Origin: Vampirovibrio chlorellavorus | Lineage (GTDB): Bacteria; Cyanobacteriota; Vampirovibrionia; Vampirovibrionales; Vampirovibrionaceae | Direction of reading: 5' to 3' | NCBI GenBank assembly: GCA_903866275.1 | Contig: CAIPMU010000014.1 | Location: 124,001-188,000 of the forward strand | DNA length: 64,000 nucleotides | Shown: in pieces, positions 51,353 through 59,672 of the stretch | Layout: the number at the start of each line of letters is the position of its first letter | How positions within the stretch are numbered: position 1 is the stretch's first letter | Notes under the pieces: model-generated | What the model saw: only the letters and a program-made list of their open reading frames with translations | Databases searched by the model: none | What the model was told of the DNA's origin: nothing | Program-made: the position numbers and the translations under genes

Positions 51353-52438
51353 TTAATGAACGGGCGTCAGGTCCACGCCGTTGGGCGTATGCTGAATGAT
51401 TTCACGGACTTTGAAGACCTGCTTGTTCTGAGATTCAAAATACGTCCTGGATTGAATTTCGGCAATTAAACCCGTGCTAATCAGCTGAATGCCGGTGATA
51501 AAGCTCAGCACACCTAGCGTCAGCAGGGGACGGGTGCCAATATCATGGTGAAGCAACAGCTTGTCCAGCATCAGGTAGGCCAGTACGGCGCTGCCGGTGA
51601 ACAGAAAGGTCAAACCCAGACGGCCGAACAATTGCAACGGACGGGTCAGGAAGCGTTTCAGGAAGAGGACGGTGAGCAGGTCTAGCACTACTTTGAAGGT
51701 GCGGGACAGGCCGTATTTGCTGGTACCCGCGATGCGCGGACGGTGATTGACCGGTACTTCCTTAATCACCGCGCCATCAATGCTGGCCAGTGCAGGGATA
51801 AAGCGGTGCATTTCTCCGTAAAGGGGGACTTCCTTGGCCACTTCCGAGCGGTAGACTTTCAGGGAGCAGCCGTAGTCGTGAATTCTCACCCCGGTGGTGG
51901 CCCCGATGATGCGGTTGGCGATCATGGATGGCAGTTTGCGGGTCAGGGCTTTATCCTGACGGTGCTTGCGCCAGCCACAAACGATGTCCAGATTCTCGGC
52001 TTCCAGCATGTCAATAATTTCGGGGACTTGGGCCGGATCATTCTGGAGATCGCCGTCCAAAGTGACGAAATATTTGCCGTGCGCATGGTGAAATCCGGCA
52101 GCGGTAGCGGCAGTCTGCCCGTAGTTGCGCTTCAGGCAAACCACCTGAAGCTGTGGAAACTCTGTGGTCAGGTGCTTGAGGGCGGCCACGGTGCCATCCC
52201 GCGAACCATCATCCACGATCACGATTTCAAAGCTGCGGTTCAACCGGTAGCCGGTCTGGGCCACCTCCCGAATCAGGGCATCCACGTTTTCCACTTCGTT
52301 GTAAACGGGGATGATAAAAGACACTTCCACACGGGGCAGTGGGGCTGGCTGAGGACCCATCAAGGCTTCCAGGGCTGATAAAACCTGAGGGTTGAGTTGC
52401 GGCGATGGTGTCTGGGGTTCAGAGGCGAATGGTTTCAT
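51353..52438 (-). CDS. DPM1/GtrB-like GT2 polyprenyl-phosphate glycosyltransferase
   Basis: The 361-residue protein loads a sugar from a nucleotide donor onto polyprenyl phosphate at the inner leaflet. The GT-A core has VSFIIPVYNEVENVDALI, IVIVDDGSRDGT, LKRNYGQTAATAAGF and VTLDGDLQNDPAQVPE, with DGDLQ as the metal motif. HRPRIAGTSKYGLSR marks the DPM/GtrB group. Two TM helices close the protein (about 275-295 and 305-330). It lies between an ArnT-like transferase and a flippase-like protein, the logical order of a lipid-linked sugar pathway. Confidence 0.9.
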   Translation of the reverse strand: MKPFASEPQTPSPQLNPQVLSALEALMGPQPAPLPRVEVSFIIPVYNEVENVDALIREVAQTGYRLNRSFEIVIVDDGSRDGTVAALKHLTTEFPQLQVVCLKRNYGQTAATAAGFHHAHGKYFVTLDGDLQNDPAQVPEIIDMLEAENLDIVCGWRKHRQDKALTRKLPSMIANRIIGATTGVRIHDYGCSLKVYRSEVAKEVPLYGEMHRFIPALASIDGAVIKEVPVNHRPRIAGTSKYGLSRTFKVVLDLLTVLFLKRFLTRPLQLFGRLGLTFLFTGSAVLAYLMLDKLLLHHDIGTRPLLTLGVLSFITGIQLISTGLIAEIQSRTYFESQNKQVFKVREIIQHTPNGVDLTPVH

Positions 52439-52461
52439 GATGAGGTATTCCTGTGGATAGG

Positions 52462-54162
52462 TCAGGGCGCTTGGCTTACAGAAAGTAAACTATAAACACG
52501 GTCTTTTTCAACGATGTGAAGCTGGAGGCTGGGAGGCAACAAGTCGCGAAGCTGTGGGATGAAAGTGCTTTTGGTAATGATGAAGCTTTGTGGGTGGTTG
52601 CTCAGGGTTTGTTTCAGCGTCTGGATCAGGTCGGGGGCCTGTTCTTCCACGTAGCGGGGGACTTTACGCTGACCATAAAAGGTCAGGCTGGGCCGCTGGA
52701 TTTCGTAAAGCATGACCGGTTGATTTCCGATTTGCTGTAGGTAATCCATCATAACACCTTGGGCTGCTTTGCTCACATTGGGAACAATCCCTTGGATGGC
52801 GACAATGACCAGCAGGCTCATGCTCAGCACCTGAGCCAGAATGGCTGTGTAGAGTTTTTTCTGACGAATCAGCCAGGCAGTGGCGGTAAAGCCTGCCAGC
52901 AGAATGATCACAGCGGCCACATTGTAGCCATTGGCCTGCACCCCGGCGGCTTCGCGGGGGAGTAAGTGGCCCATTTGCGTGGTGAAAACCAAGCCGCCAA
53001 TGGCGGTCAGGCCCACCAAAGTCCAGGCGGGAATGGTAAACCATTTGCCGTTAGCGGGCGGCTTCGCAGAATTTACCGGTTGGGTAATGGGGGTGAATCC
53101 GCTGGCGGTGAGCAGGGCCAGCGCTGGAAACAGGGGCAGAATGTAGGTCAGTAGCTTGGTGCTGCCAAAACTGAAGAACACAAACACAAAGGCAATCCAA
53201 ACCGCCGAGAACAGGGGCACCAGATAGCGGAAGTTTTTGGTTTCAATCTGCTGGCGGTGGGTCTTGCTCAATCCGACGAACTGATGCAGGGCCGCTGGCA
53301 GGTAGGCTGTCCAGGGGAAGAATCCGCCCAGCAACACCAGTGCATAAAAGTAGAAGGGCTGTTTGTGCCCGGAAACCACATCCGAGTAACGGGTGACGTT
53401 GTGCAGCACGAGGGCGTTCAGGAAAATGTCCCCGTTTTGCCGGTAGGCCAGCACATACCAGGGGAGCGCCACCGCCACGCAAATCAGCAGGGCCAAGGGC
53501 AGCCAGCGATTAATCAGGCAGCGTCTGAAATCGCCAATTAACAGGGTGTAAAGTGTGAAAATAGTCCCGGGCACGACAAGCCCCACGGGGCCTTTGGTCA
53601 GAACAGCCAGGCCAGCCATCAATCCGGCGGCCAGCCACCAGCGCAGATGCTGATGCGCGGCCATAAACAGGCAGAGTGTGGTGGCAGTCATCAGGCAGGT
53701 CAAGGTCATATCCGTAATAGACATGCGCCCAATGCCAATGAACATCACACAAGTTGATAAAATCAGGGCGGCCAGTAGCCCAAAGTGTCGGGAAATCCAG
53801 TGCTTCCCGAAGGCATAAACCATCAGCACACTGCTGGTGGCCGTGACCGCGCTAAAAAAGCGGGCCGAAAATTCGGACAGGCCAAACCATTGGTAGGCTG
53901 TTGCAATCAGCCAGTAAAAGAAAACGGGTTTGTCAAAGCGCAGCTCATAGTTGAAATAAGGCGTGATCCAGTTGCCCTTTTCAAGCATTTCACGGGCGGC
54001 TTCAGCGTAGCGGGGCTCGTCCAGATCGAACAGCGGGTAGCTGCCCAACTTGTAGAAAAACACGATGCTGGCCAGCAGCAACAAGCCCAGCAGTTCCCGG
54101 TGGCGGGACAAGAAGCTGGAGGACGATGCGGGTGGTGGGGTGACTTTAATCGGAGCGGCCAT
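52462..54162 (-). CDS. ArnT-like GT39/GT83 glycosyltransferase
   Basis: The 566-residue membrane protein uses a lipid-phosphate sugar outside the inner membrane. A TM at about residue 24-40 is followed by YPLFDLDEPRYAEAAREMLEKGNWITPYFNYELRFDKPVFFYWL, broken here into DLDEPRYAEAAREML and RFDKPVFFYW, the ArnT signature. About twelve TM segments and a C-terminal periplasmic domain follow. E. coli ArnT adds aminoarabinose to lipid A. The acceptor here is unknown. ATG 54162 is chosen; TATACT lies 6 nt before it, so the transcript may be leaderless. It heads a three-gene operon. Confidence 0.88.
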   Translation of the reverse strand: MAAPIKVTPPPASSSSFLSRHRELLGLLLLASIVFFYKLGSYPLFDLDEPRYAEAAREMLEKGNWITPYFNYELRFDKPVFFYWLIATAYQWFGLSEFSARFFSAVTATSSVLMVYAFGKHWISRHFGLLAALILSTCVMFIGIGRMSITDMTLTCLMTATTLCLFMAAHQHLRWWLAAGLMAGLAVLTKGPVGLVVPGTIFTLYTLLIGDFRRCLINRWLPLALLICVAVALPWYVLAYRQNGDIFLNALVLHNVTRYSDVVSGHKQPFYFYALVLLGGFFPWTAYLPAALHQFVGLSKTHRQQIETKNFRYLVPLFSAVWIAFVFVFFSFGSTKLLTYILPLFPALALLTASGFTPITQPVNSAKPPANGKWFTIPAWTLVGLTAIGGLVFTTQMGHLLPREAAGVQANGYNVAAVIILLAGFTATAWLIRQKKLYTAILAQVLSMSLLVIVAIQGIVPNVSKAAQGVMMDYLQQIGNQPVMLYEIQRPSLTFYGQRKVPRYVEEQAPDLIQTLKQTLSNHPQSFIITKSTFIPQLRDLLPPSLQLHIVEKDRVYSLLSVSQAP

Positions 54163-54236
54163 GGTGTTAGTATAGTACAAGCGAAATTTACCCAGAAGTT
54201 TTTAGTCAAAAACCTTCAGTTGGAAAGTTTGTTTTT

Positions 54237-55175
54237 ATGCCGCTTAATCCGTCTATTACGCTTCCGTTTACCAAGATGCATGGTCTGGGTAACGATTTTG
54301 TCATGCTCTCCGGGCCGGATTTGGCCGGGCTTGACTTGCACCCGGATCGGAATCCCAAAGCACTGGAACAACTTGCGGCTTTTCTTTGTGATCGTCATTT
54401 TGGGATTGGCGCCGATGGTTTGATTTTGCCGGTGCCCCCCAGTGACCCGTCTCGCTTTGATATTCGCTTTGTGTACCTCAACAGCGACGGCACCTGGGCT
54501 GAGATGTGCGGCAACGGTATTCGTTGTTTTGCCCTGTTTGTCCGGGATTTAGGCTTGGTTCAGCAAGACACATTTACCGTGGAAACGTTGGCGGGGCCGA
54601 TTTGCCCGACCATTAACCCGGATCGCACCGTCACGGTCGATATGGGCGCGCCTATTCTCCTCCCGGAGAAAATCCCCTTTCAGGCTAACGGTGCGATGCC
54701 GCCGGTGCAGCGATTTGTGCTGCATGCCCTGAATCAACCGGTGCCCGTGACCCCGGTCAGCATGGGCAATCCGCATTGCCTGATCTTTCAGGACGAGCTG
54801 CAACACCCCCTGGATCCCGCCCTCTTTGGCCCGGCACTGGAAACGCATCCGGCGTTTCCGGCCAAAACCAACGTCGAATTCGTGGAAACACTCAACCGTC
54901 AGCATTTGAAAGTGACCGTTTGGGAGCGAGGCTGCGGTTTTACGCTGGCCTGCGGCACCGGGGCTTGTGCCACGGCGGTGGGCGCCATCATGCTGGGCAA
55001 GGCGGATCATGATGTGCAGGTCGAACTGCCCGGTGGTTCGCTACGCATTCAATGGGACGGTCATCCGGAGTCGTCCGTGCTGATGAGCGGGCCGGCCCAG
55101 ACCGTGTTCCAGGGTGAGATTTCCGTTCCTCTTGAGGTAGTTTCTATGGAGCGTCGGAGTCAGGCAGTGTTTTAG
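54237..55175 (+). CDS. dapF: Diaminopimelate epimerase
   Basis: DapF converts LL- to meso-diaminopimelate for lysine and peptidoglycan. FTKMHGLGNDFVML opens the protein. The first catalytic Cys is in WAEMCGNGIRCFA and the second in FTLACGTGACATAVG. The 312-residue length is slightly above the 274 of E. coli, mostly through a C-terminal tail. GGAAAG lies 9 nt before the ATG. It is divergent from the ArnT-like operon, with 74 nt between the starts. Confidence 0.96.
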   Translation: MPLNPSITLPFTKMHGLGNDFVMLSGPDLAGLDLHPDRNPKALEQLAAFLCDRHFGIGADGLILPVPPSDPSRFDIRFVYLNSDGTWAEMCGNGIRCFALFVRDLGLVQQDTFTVETLAGPICPTINPDRTVTVDMGAPILLPEKIPFQANGAMPPVQRFVLHALNQPVPVTPVSMGNPHCLIFQDELQHPLDPALFGPALETHPAFPAKTNVEFVETLNRQHLKVTVWERGCGFTLACGTGACATAVGAIMLGKADHDVQVELPGGSLRIQWDGHPESSVLMSGPAQTVFQGEISVPLEVVSMERRSQAVF

Positions 55176-55274
55176 CTGTCTGTTGGATGCGGTTTAACCT
55201 GTTTATTTTGAAAGCTTTTGGTTATTCTGCTCCTGATTGGTATTTTTTCTTCTGAAGTTTTGAGCGAGTTAAGT

Positions 55275-57401
55275 ATGACAGTCCACCCTTTCCGCTTCAA
55301 CTGGAGTCGTCCCTGGCAGCAGCGTTTGCTCCCCGTGGCATGCGCCTTGGCGCTTTCGGTGGGGGCCTTGGGGCTGCCCGATGCCCAGGCAACTGATTTA
55401 CCGCCCGGCGTGCTGCACTATTTGCGTCAGAAAGATCCCAACGTGAAGCTGCGTTTTGACGCCGTGGTGATGTTTAGCAATGGTGAAATTTATGTCCCGG
55501 TGATTCCGCAGGATCCTTCCTTAAACCCGGATTCCCAGCAGGTAGTTGCTGTCTTCCCGGAAAAAGCGGCCTACCCGGATTTGATTCAGTTTGATAACAA
55601 CTTCTTTCTGATGCGCCTGATTCAGACCGCTTCTGGTCGATTGACCTTTCCCAAGCTGGCCCAGTATCCCCTGCAATTGAAAGAAGGTCTCTTGCCGCAG
55701 GATTTGGTCTTGCCGGATAACCTGTTTATCCCGGTAGAGCTCAAGGTGATTCTGGGAGCCCTGCCTTATAATCCCGGTAATGCGGTGCCTCCTGCGTCGC
55801 AAGTGTTGCCTCAGGGTGGCAAGCCTTCAGGGCAAACGTCGCCTGTTGCGCCCAATGTGCCCTTGTTGCCGCTGGGAGATACCCATGGAAATCCGTCCGT
55901 TGAGGCACCGTCTGTGCCGGTGGCGCCTCAGGCTTTAAAGTCACTGGTGCGACTCACGTATGTCTTTGATCTGGCGGAACAGAAGCTCATTGGCATCGAT
56001 ACCCTGAGCGGGCGCAAGCTGGCCGATGTGGCCCTGGATTGTGTTCCTTCCTCGCTCAAGCTCTCGGAAGATGGCAAGTTGCTCTTTGCCCCATGTCTCT
56101 CCAGCAATGAGCTGGTGGTGGTGGATACCGGATCGAATCTGGTGAAAACCCGAGTACCAGTGGGTCAGCGCCCGGATGCGGTGCTGTATCTGGAAAACGC
56201 CCAACAGGTGCTGGTCAGCAACCGGTTTTCGCCGTTTTTGTCACTGGTGAACCGGGATGAGCTGGTGAGCGGCCAAAAAATTGATCTCACGGGCAATGGG
56301 GGCGCCATGGCTGTGGTGCCGGGTGGTGCGTCGCCGCAAGTGGTGGTTGCCGATGCCTTCAAGGATAAAATTTATCTGGTGGACATGAACAGCCGGGCGG
56401 TTATGAAGACCCTCAAGGCGCTGGAGGACATCAGTGCGGTGCAGGTGTTCCGGCAGACCAATGGCGCGCTGCGTGTGTGGGCGACCAGTCGTTCCAAAGG
56501 CCAGCTGGTGCTGATTGATGTGGACACTGATCGGATTGTTAAAACCATCGAGGTCGGTGCCAAGCCGGTGGCGATAGGGACTTACCGCGATAAGTTGTTC
56601 GTGGTGAGTGCCGGGGCCGGCCAGGTGAGTGTGGTGGATCGTCCCACGCAAGCGGTGGTGGCTACTATTCCACTGGGTGAAGATGCCTTTCCCTCTGGCA
56701 TTGTGACGGTTCAGGATGAAAAAAGGGCCTATGTGGTTAGCGCTGCGGCCAACACGCTGGCGGTGATTAATCTGGAAACTAACCAGCTGGAAAATACGTT
56801 CTCCGTGGATTACCGGGCGAATATGATTGCCACGGTGCCGGACAAACTTGACCCTCAGCAGCGGGATGCGGTGAACCCTGCGGAAGTGTTACCCGTGGAA
56901 ATGACCAAACGCGGCAAGGGCAAATCGAATCAAGTGGGGCCTTCGTTACCGTCCTCCGCTAAAGAGAAGCCGCACAGGGGCCTGTTTGGAAAAGAGGCTG
57001 TCCAGCCCGGACCCATGCAGTCTGGTGCTGCAAAGTCCGGTGCCGCCTCCACAGTCAAAACGTCGGTAAAATCAACCGCCAGTCGCCCGGCGAAAGCCAC
57101 CACGGACAGTCCGGCCAAAGCCAAGGCGAAATTGCAGAAACAATCGGCCATTGCGGATCCGGGAGTGGGACCTGACGGGACCATGATGGGTGCGGAGGGC
57201 TTGCCCAGTGCCGTAGTGATCCCGGAGCAGCAAGGAAATGCTGGTGCTTCGCCCTTATCCGGGGATAAGCCCGGTCAGTTGCGCCTGCGTTTTGGACATG
57301 GCGACAAAAAAGCGGTCAATCAGCCTGCGCCGACAAACGCGGTTGGTCCTGCCATTGCACCGGTGAATGCGTTCATGCTGGGGCCGGATACGCAAAAATA
57401 G
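55275..57401 (+). CDS. Exported YVTN-type beta-propeller protein with disordered tail
   Basis: The 708-residue protein has a signal peptide (within residues 1-40, QRLLPVACALALSVGALGLPDAQA). A domain of about 120 residues without a clear family follows (NVKLRFDAVVMFSNGEIYVPVIP). Next is a Pro-rich linker, then a six- to seven-bladed propeller (about 225-530) with blades such as GRKLADVALDCVPSSLKLSEDGKLLFA and ELVVVDTGSNLVKTRVPVGQRPDAV. The last 180 residues are basic, Ala/Ser/Pro rich and probably disordered. ATG 55275 is chosen to fit the signal. Propellers of this kind bind proteins or ligands; the partner is unknown. Confidence 0.72.
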   Translation: MTVHPFRFNWSRPWQQRLLPVACALALSVGALGLPDAQATDLPPGVLHYLRQKDPNVKLRFDAVVMFSNGEIYVPVIPQDPSLNPDSQQVVAVFPEKAAYPDLIQFDNNFFLMRLIQTASGRLTFPKLAQYPLQLKEGLLPQDLVLPDNLFIPVELKVILGALPYNPGNAVPPASQVLPQGGKPSGQTSPVAPNVPLLPLGDTHGNPSVEAPSVPVAPQALKSLVRLTYVFDLAEQKLIGIDTLSGRKLADVALDCVPSSLKLSEDGKLLFAPCLSSNELVVVDTGSNLVKTRVPVGQRPDAVLYLENAQQVLVSNRFSPFLSLVNRDELVSGQKIDLTGNGGAMAVVPGGASPQVVVADAFKDKIYLVDMNSRAVMKTLKALEDISAVQVFRQTNGALRVWATSRSKGQLVLIDVDTDRIVKTIEVGAKPVAIGTYRDKLFVVSAGAGQVSVVDRPTQAVVATIPLGEDAFPSGIVTVQDEKRAYVVSAAANTLAVINLETNQLENTFSVDYRANMIATVPDKLDPQQRDAVNPAEVLPVEMTKRGKGKSNQVGPSLPSSAKEKPHRGLFGKEAVQPGPMQSGAAKSGAASTVKTSVKSTASRPAKATTDSPAKAKAKLQKQSAIADPGVGPDGTMMGAEGLPSAVVIPEQQGNAGASPLSGDKPGQLRLRFGHGDKKAVNQPAPTNAVGPAIAPVNAFMLGPDTQK

Positions 57402-57468
57402 GACACCATCCTGCCAGTGATCGGTTAAGGCTTTGGTATTTATGCAGGTGTGTAGTCAAGGCGGTGTT

Positions 57469-58401
57469 TCAGCCGACCACCGGGGATTCCAGTAGCGTGA
57501 GTGTACCCTGTTCTGCGTCGAAGCGGGCCATACAGCCGATGGGAAGGGTTGCGGTTTGTGCCCCATGCCCTACGGAGAAGCCATAGCCCACGGGTACGCC
57601 CACAAAGGCGGTCAATTCTTTCAGGAAGTCGGACAGGTTGAGTTCCGGCTCCGGTTCAATCTCGGAGAAATCGCAGAGGATCAGGCCGGTGATGCGATCG
57701 AAGAGGCCCGCCAGCTTGAGTTGCTGGAACTGGCGATCCAGCGAGTAGTATTTTTCTTTCCAGTCCTCAATAAACAGGATGTGTCCCCGGGTGTCCGGCT
57801 GATAGGGCGTGCCGCACAAGGCCGCCAGCAGGGAGAGGTTTCCGCCAATCAGGCGGCCTTCTGCGATGCCGGGCATAAAGGGCCGGTAGGTGTCCAGATT
57901 GGGAATGGTGTAGGGTGTGGCAACTGGCTGTTGAATCAGCTTGAAGAGTTCGGCCTGACTAAAGGGCTCGTGATGGACGAGGTTGGAGGTGAGCATGGGG
58001 CCGTAAAAGCCAACCAGCCCTGTGCGCTGATACAGGGGCAACAGCAGTGCCGTGACATCGCTGAAGCCAATGAGCACCTTGGGATTTTGGCGCACCCGTT
58101 CAAAATCCAGATGGGGCAACAGGCGCATACAGCCATACCCCCCTCGGGCGCAGAGGATACCGTCCACTTCGGGGTCGTCAAAGGTCGCATGGAAGTCCGC
58201 CAGTCGGTCAATATCGCTACCGGCCAGGTACATGCGCTTGTTTTGGGCGTGCGGCATGAGCTTGACCTTGTAGCCCGCAGTTTCCAGCAGGGCCACGCCA
58301 TCAGTAAAAGCCTGCTCATTTGGGGTGGCACCTGCCGGGGAGATAATGGCTAGTGTGCTGCCGGGCGGTAAGGCCTTGGGCTGAAGGGGTTGTGCGTTCA
58401 T
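57469..58401 (-). CDS. LD-carboxypeptidase (S66 family, LdcA/MccF-like)
   Basis: LdcA-type serine peptidases remove the terminal D-Ala from tetrapeptides in peptidoglycan recycling; MccF members cleave microcin C. Family landmarks: LAIISPAGATPNEQAF, GILCARGGYGCMRLLPHLDF, VLIGFSDVTALLLPLYQ (nucleophile Ser expected in GFSD) and YGFSVGHGAQTATLPIGC near the end, which supplies the catalytic His. The 310-residue length is typical. Near lnt and nagZ-type genes, the recycling role is more likely. A terminator-like hairpin lies just upstream, belonging to the preceding gene. Confidence 0.9.
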   Translation of the reverse strand: MNAQPLQPKALPPGSTLAIISPAGATPNEQAFTDGVALLETAGYKVKLMPHAQNKRMYLAGSDIDRLADFHATFDDPEVDGILCARGGYGCMRLLPHLDFERVRQNPKVLIGFSDVTALLLPLYQRTGLVGFYGPMLTSNLVHHEPFSQAELFKLIQQPVATPYTIPNLDTYRPFMPGIAEGRLIGGNLSLLAALCGTPYQPDTRGHILFIEDWKEKYYSLDRQFQQLKLAGLFDRITGLILCDFSEIEPEPELNLSDFLKELTAFVGVPVGYGFSVGHGAQTATLPIGCMARFDAEQGTLTLLESPVVG

Positions 58402-58415
58402 ACCCTCATCATAGC

Positions 58416-58446
58416 AAAAAGGCCGACCCCCGGGGCCGACCTTTTT
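58416..58446 (-). terminator. Terminator between the repeat-protein gene and the LD-carboxypeptidase gene
   Basis: AAAAAGGCCGACCCC (58416-58430) pairs, with two mismatches, with GGGGCCGACCTTTTT (58432-58446). A- and T-runs flank the stem, so it can act in both directions; on the minus strand it ends in TTTTTGC. It lies 17 nt past the stop of the upstream gene. Confidence 0.75.
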
Positions 58447-58462
58447 GGTTTGTTTTTGAGGT

Positions 58463-59389
58463 CTATGAGCTTAATCGATCGAGAACTGCGCCTGCTACTG
58501 TCCCTGTGGGTTTTTTGCTGGCTGGCTGGCTGGCTTTCCAAAAACCAAACAGGTTTCTAAAAGTTCTGGGAGGATTTGGTGCTGGCTCAGGTCCTGGTGC
58601 TGGCTCAGGTCCTGGTGCTGGCTTAGGTCCTGGTGCTGGCTTAGGTCCTGGTGCTGGTGCTGGGGCAGGTGTTTCAGTCTTTGTCTTGATTTCCTCGGCG
58701 GGCTTTAAGTGGGTTTCAATTTTGTCCGAGAACGCTTTGTGAGCTGCTTCGAAGTCTTTTTTGGCCTGTTCGACTTTATCCGGGCTGATCTTTTTTGCAG
58801 TCAGGTGCGATTTAAAGGCATTGACGAAGTTTTCAGAGGCCGTTTTTTGCTCAGAATCCATGTTGTTTTCTAAGTGCTTTTTCATGGTTTCCAAGTCAGG
58901 GTTGACCAGCTTCCCGGCGACTTCAAGTTTGTCCTCGGCGAGTTCACTTTCGCTGGTTAACTGCTTGATTAAGGCAGGGTGATTTTCCTTTAAGTTGTTA
59001 AAGCTTTTCAGAACTTCTGCTTTGGCTTCTGTCGTCAAATTGCTCAGGGCCCCCTCAGCAGCTTTGGGCCAGTTGTGATAAATTACATAGACACTGGCCA
59101 AGGCCCCTGCGCCGACAGCCAGACCGGTCCAGCTGAACAGCTTGCTGGTGAAACCACCATTATCCAGAAGAACGTTTTTATCGGAGAAGCCAGCGGCGCC
59201 ATCCGGGCCGGGTGCTTGAGGCATCGCGCCGGCTTGTGGGGCAAAGGCATCTTGTGGCGCTATGCCTGCGCCTGGCATTTGAGCGGGGAGTCCGGCGGGC
59301 TGACCAAAAGGGGATGCAGGCGGAAGCAAAGGCACTTGTGGAAACTGCGCCTGGGGAGATTGCTGCGGGAAGGGGGAACCGATGGCCAT
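58463..59389 (-). CDS. Membrane-anchored protein with Gly-Pro-Glu/Lys-Pro-Ala-Pro repeats, unknown function
   Basis: I do not recognise this 308-residue protein. ATG 59389 is chosen because AAGGAG lies 10 nt upstream. The N-terminal 75 residues are Pro/Gln/Ala rich. One TM segment follows (about 98-118, SWTGLAVGAGALASVYVIYH). A helical, highly charged region (about 125-260) looks like a coiled coil or helical bundle. Next comes GPKPAP/GPEPAP in four repeats, then RTFRNLFGFWKASQPASKKP. The repeat section resembles rigid linkers that span the cell wall or periplasm. No neighbour indicates a function. Confidence 0.7.
   Translation of the reverse strand: MAIGSPFPQQSPQAQFPQVPLLPPASPFGQPAGLPAQMPGAGIAPQDAFAPQAGAMPQAPGPDGAAGFSDKNVLLDNGGFTSKLFSWTGLAVGAGALASVYVIYHNWPKAAEGALSNLTTEAKAEVLKSFNNLKENHPALIKQLTSESELAEDKLEVAGKLVNPDLETMKKHLENNMDSEQKTASENFVNAFKSHLTAKKISPDKVEQAKKDFEAAHKAFSDKIETHLKPAEEIKTKTETPAPAPAPGPKPAPGPKPAPGPEPAPGPEPAPNPPRTFRNLFGFWKASQPASKKPTGTVAGAVLDRLSS
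58577..58648 (-). repeat. Four 18-nt tandem units coding GP(E/K)PAP
   Basis: Four exact-length units start at 58577, 58595, 58613 and 58631, followed by a partial unit to about 58664. Units 1-2 and 3-4 are identical pairs differing by one base (GAG against AAG codon, so Glu against Lys). The near identity suggests recent duplication or slippage. Confidence 0.9.
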
Positions 59390-59467
59390 AGTGAAAGGAC
59401 TCCTTGTTTGGTGATGGTTGTGCTTGTTAAAACCCACTCAACTTTGGTCTGTGCCGTTGAGGGGTTG

Positions 59468-59479
59468 ATATTGCAATAT
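59468..59479. promoter_or_regulatory. Palindrome in the promoter region of the repeat-protein gene
   Basis: ATATTGCAATAT is a perfect 12-bp palindrome. On the minus strand, TTGCTT lies 17 nt before an AAATAT that overlaps it, so the palindrome would cover the -10 and start site. It could be a repressor site; this is weak evidence. The rest of 59390-59672 shows no gene. Confidence 0.3.
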
Positions 59480-59626
59480 TTCTTTACGATAAACTATGAA
59501 GCAAAAAGAATAGACAAATGTAAAAACGCTCGCCGTGAGGAGGCAAGGTGTTTATTATTTTTTAAACCGGAAGTTCATGCAAGTGCGGGCTTGCGTAGCG
59601 AGTCAATCCCCTGAGATTCGGTGACT

Positions 59627-59644
59627 AAACCGGCAGGCCGGTTT
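59627..59644 (-). terminator. Weak hairpin after the TPR gene
   Basis: AAACCGG (59627-59633) pairs with CCGGTTT (59638-59644) around CAGG. It lies 29 nt past the stop of the minus-strand TPR gene. No T-tract follows. Confidence 0.4.
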
Positions 59645-59672
59645 GAAAGATTTAAAAAATTTAAAAGAAGTT

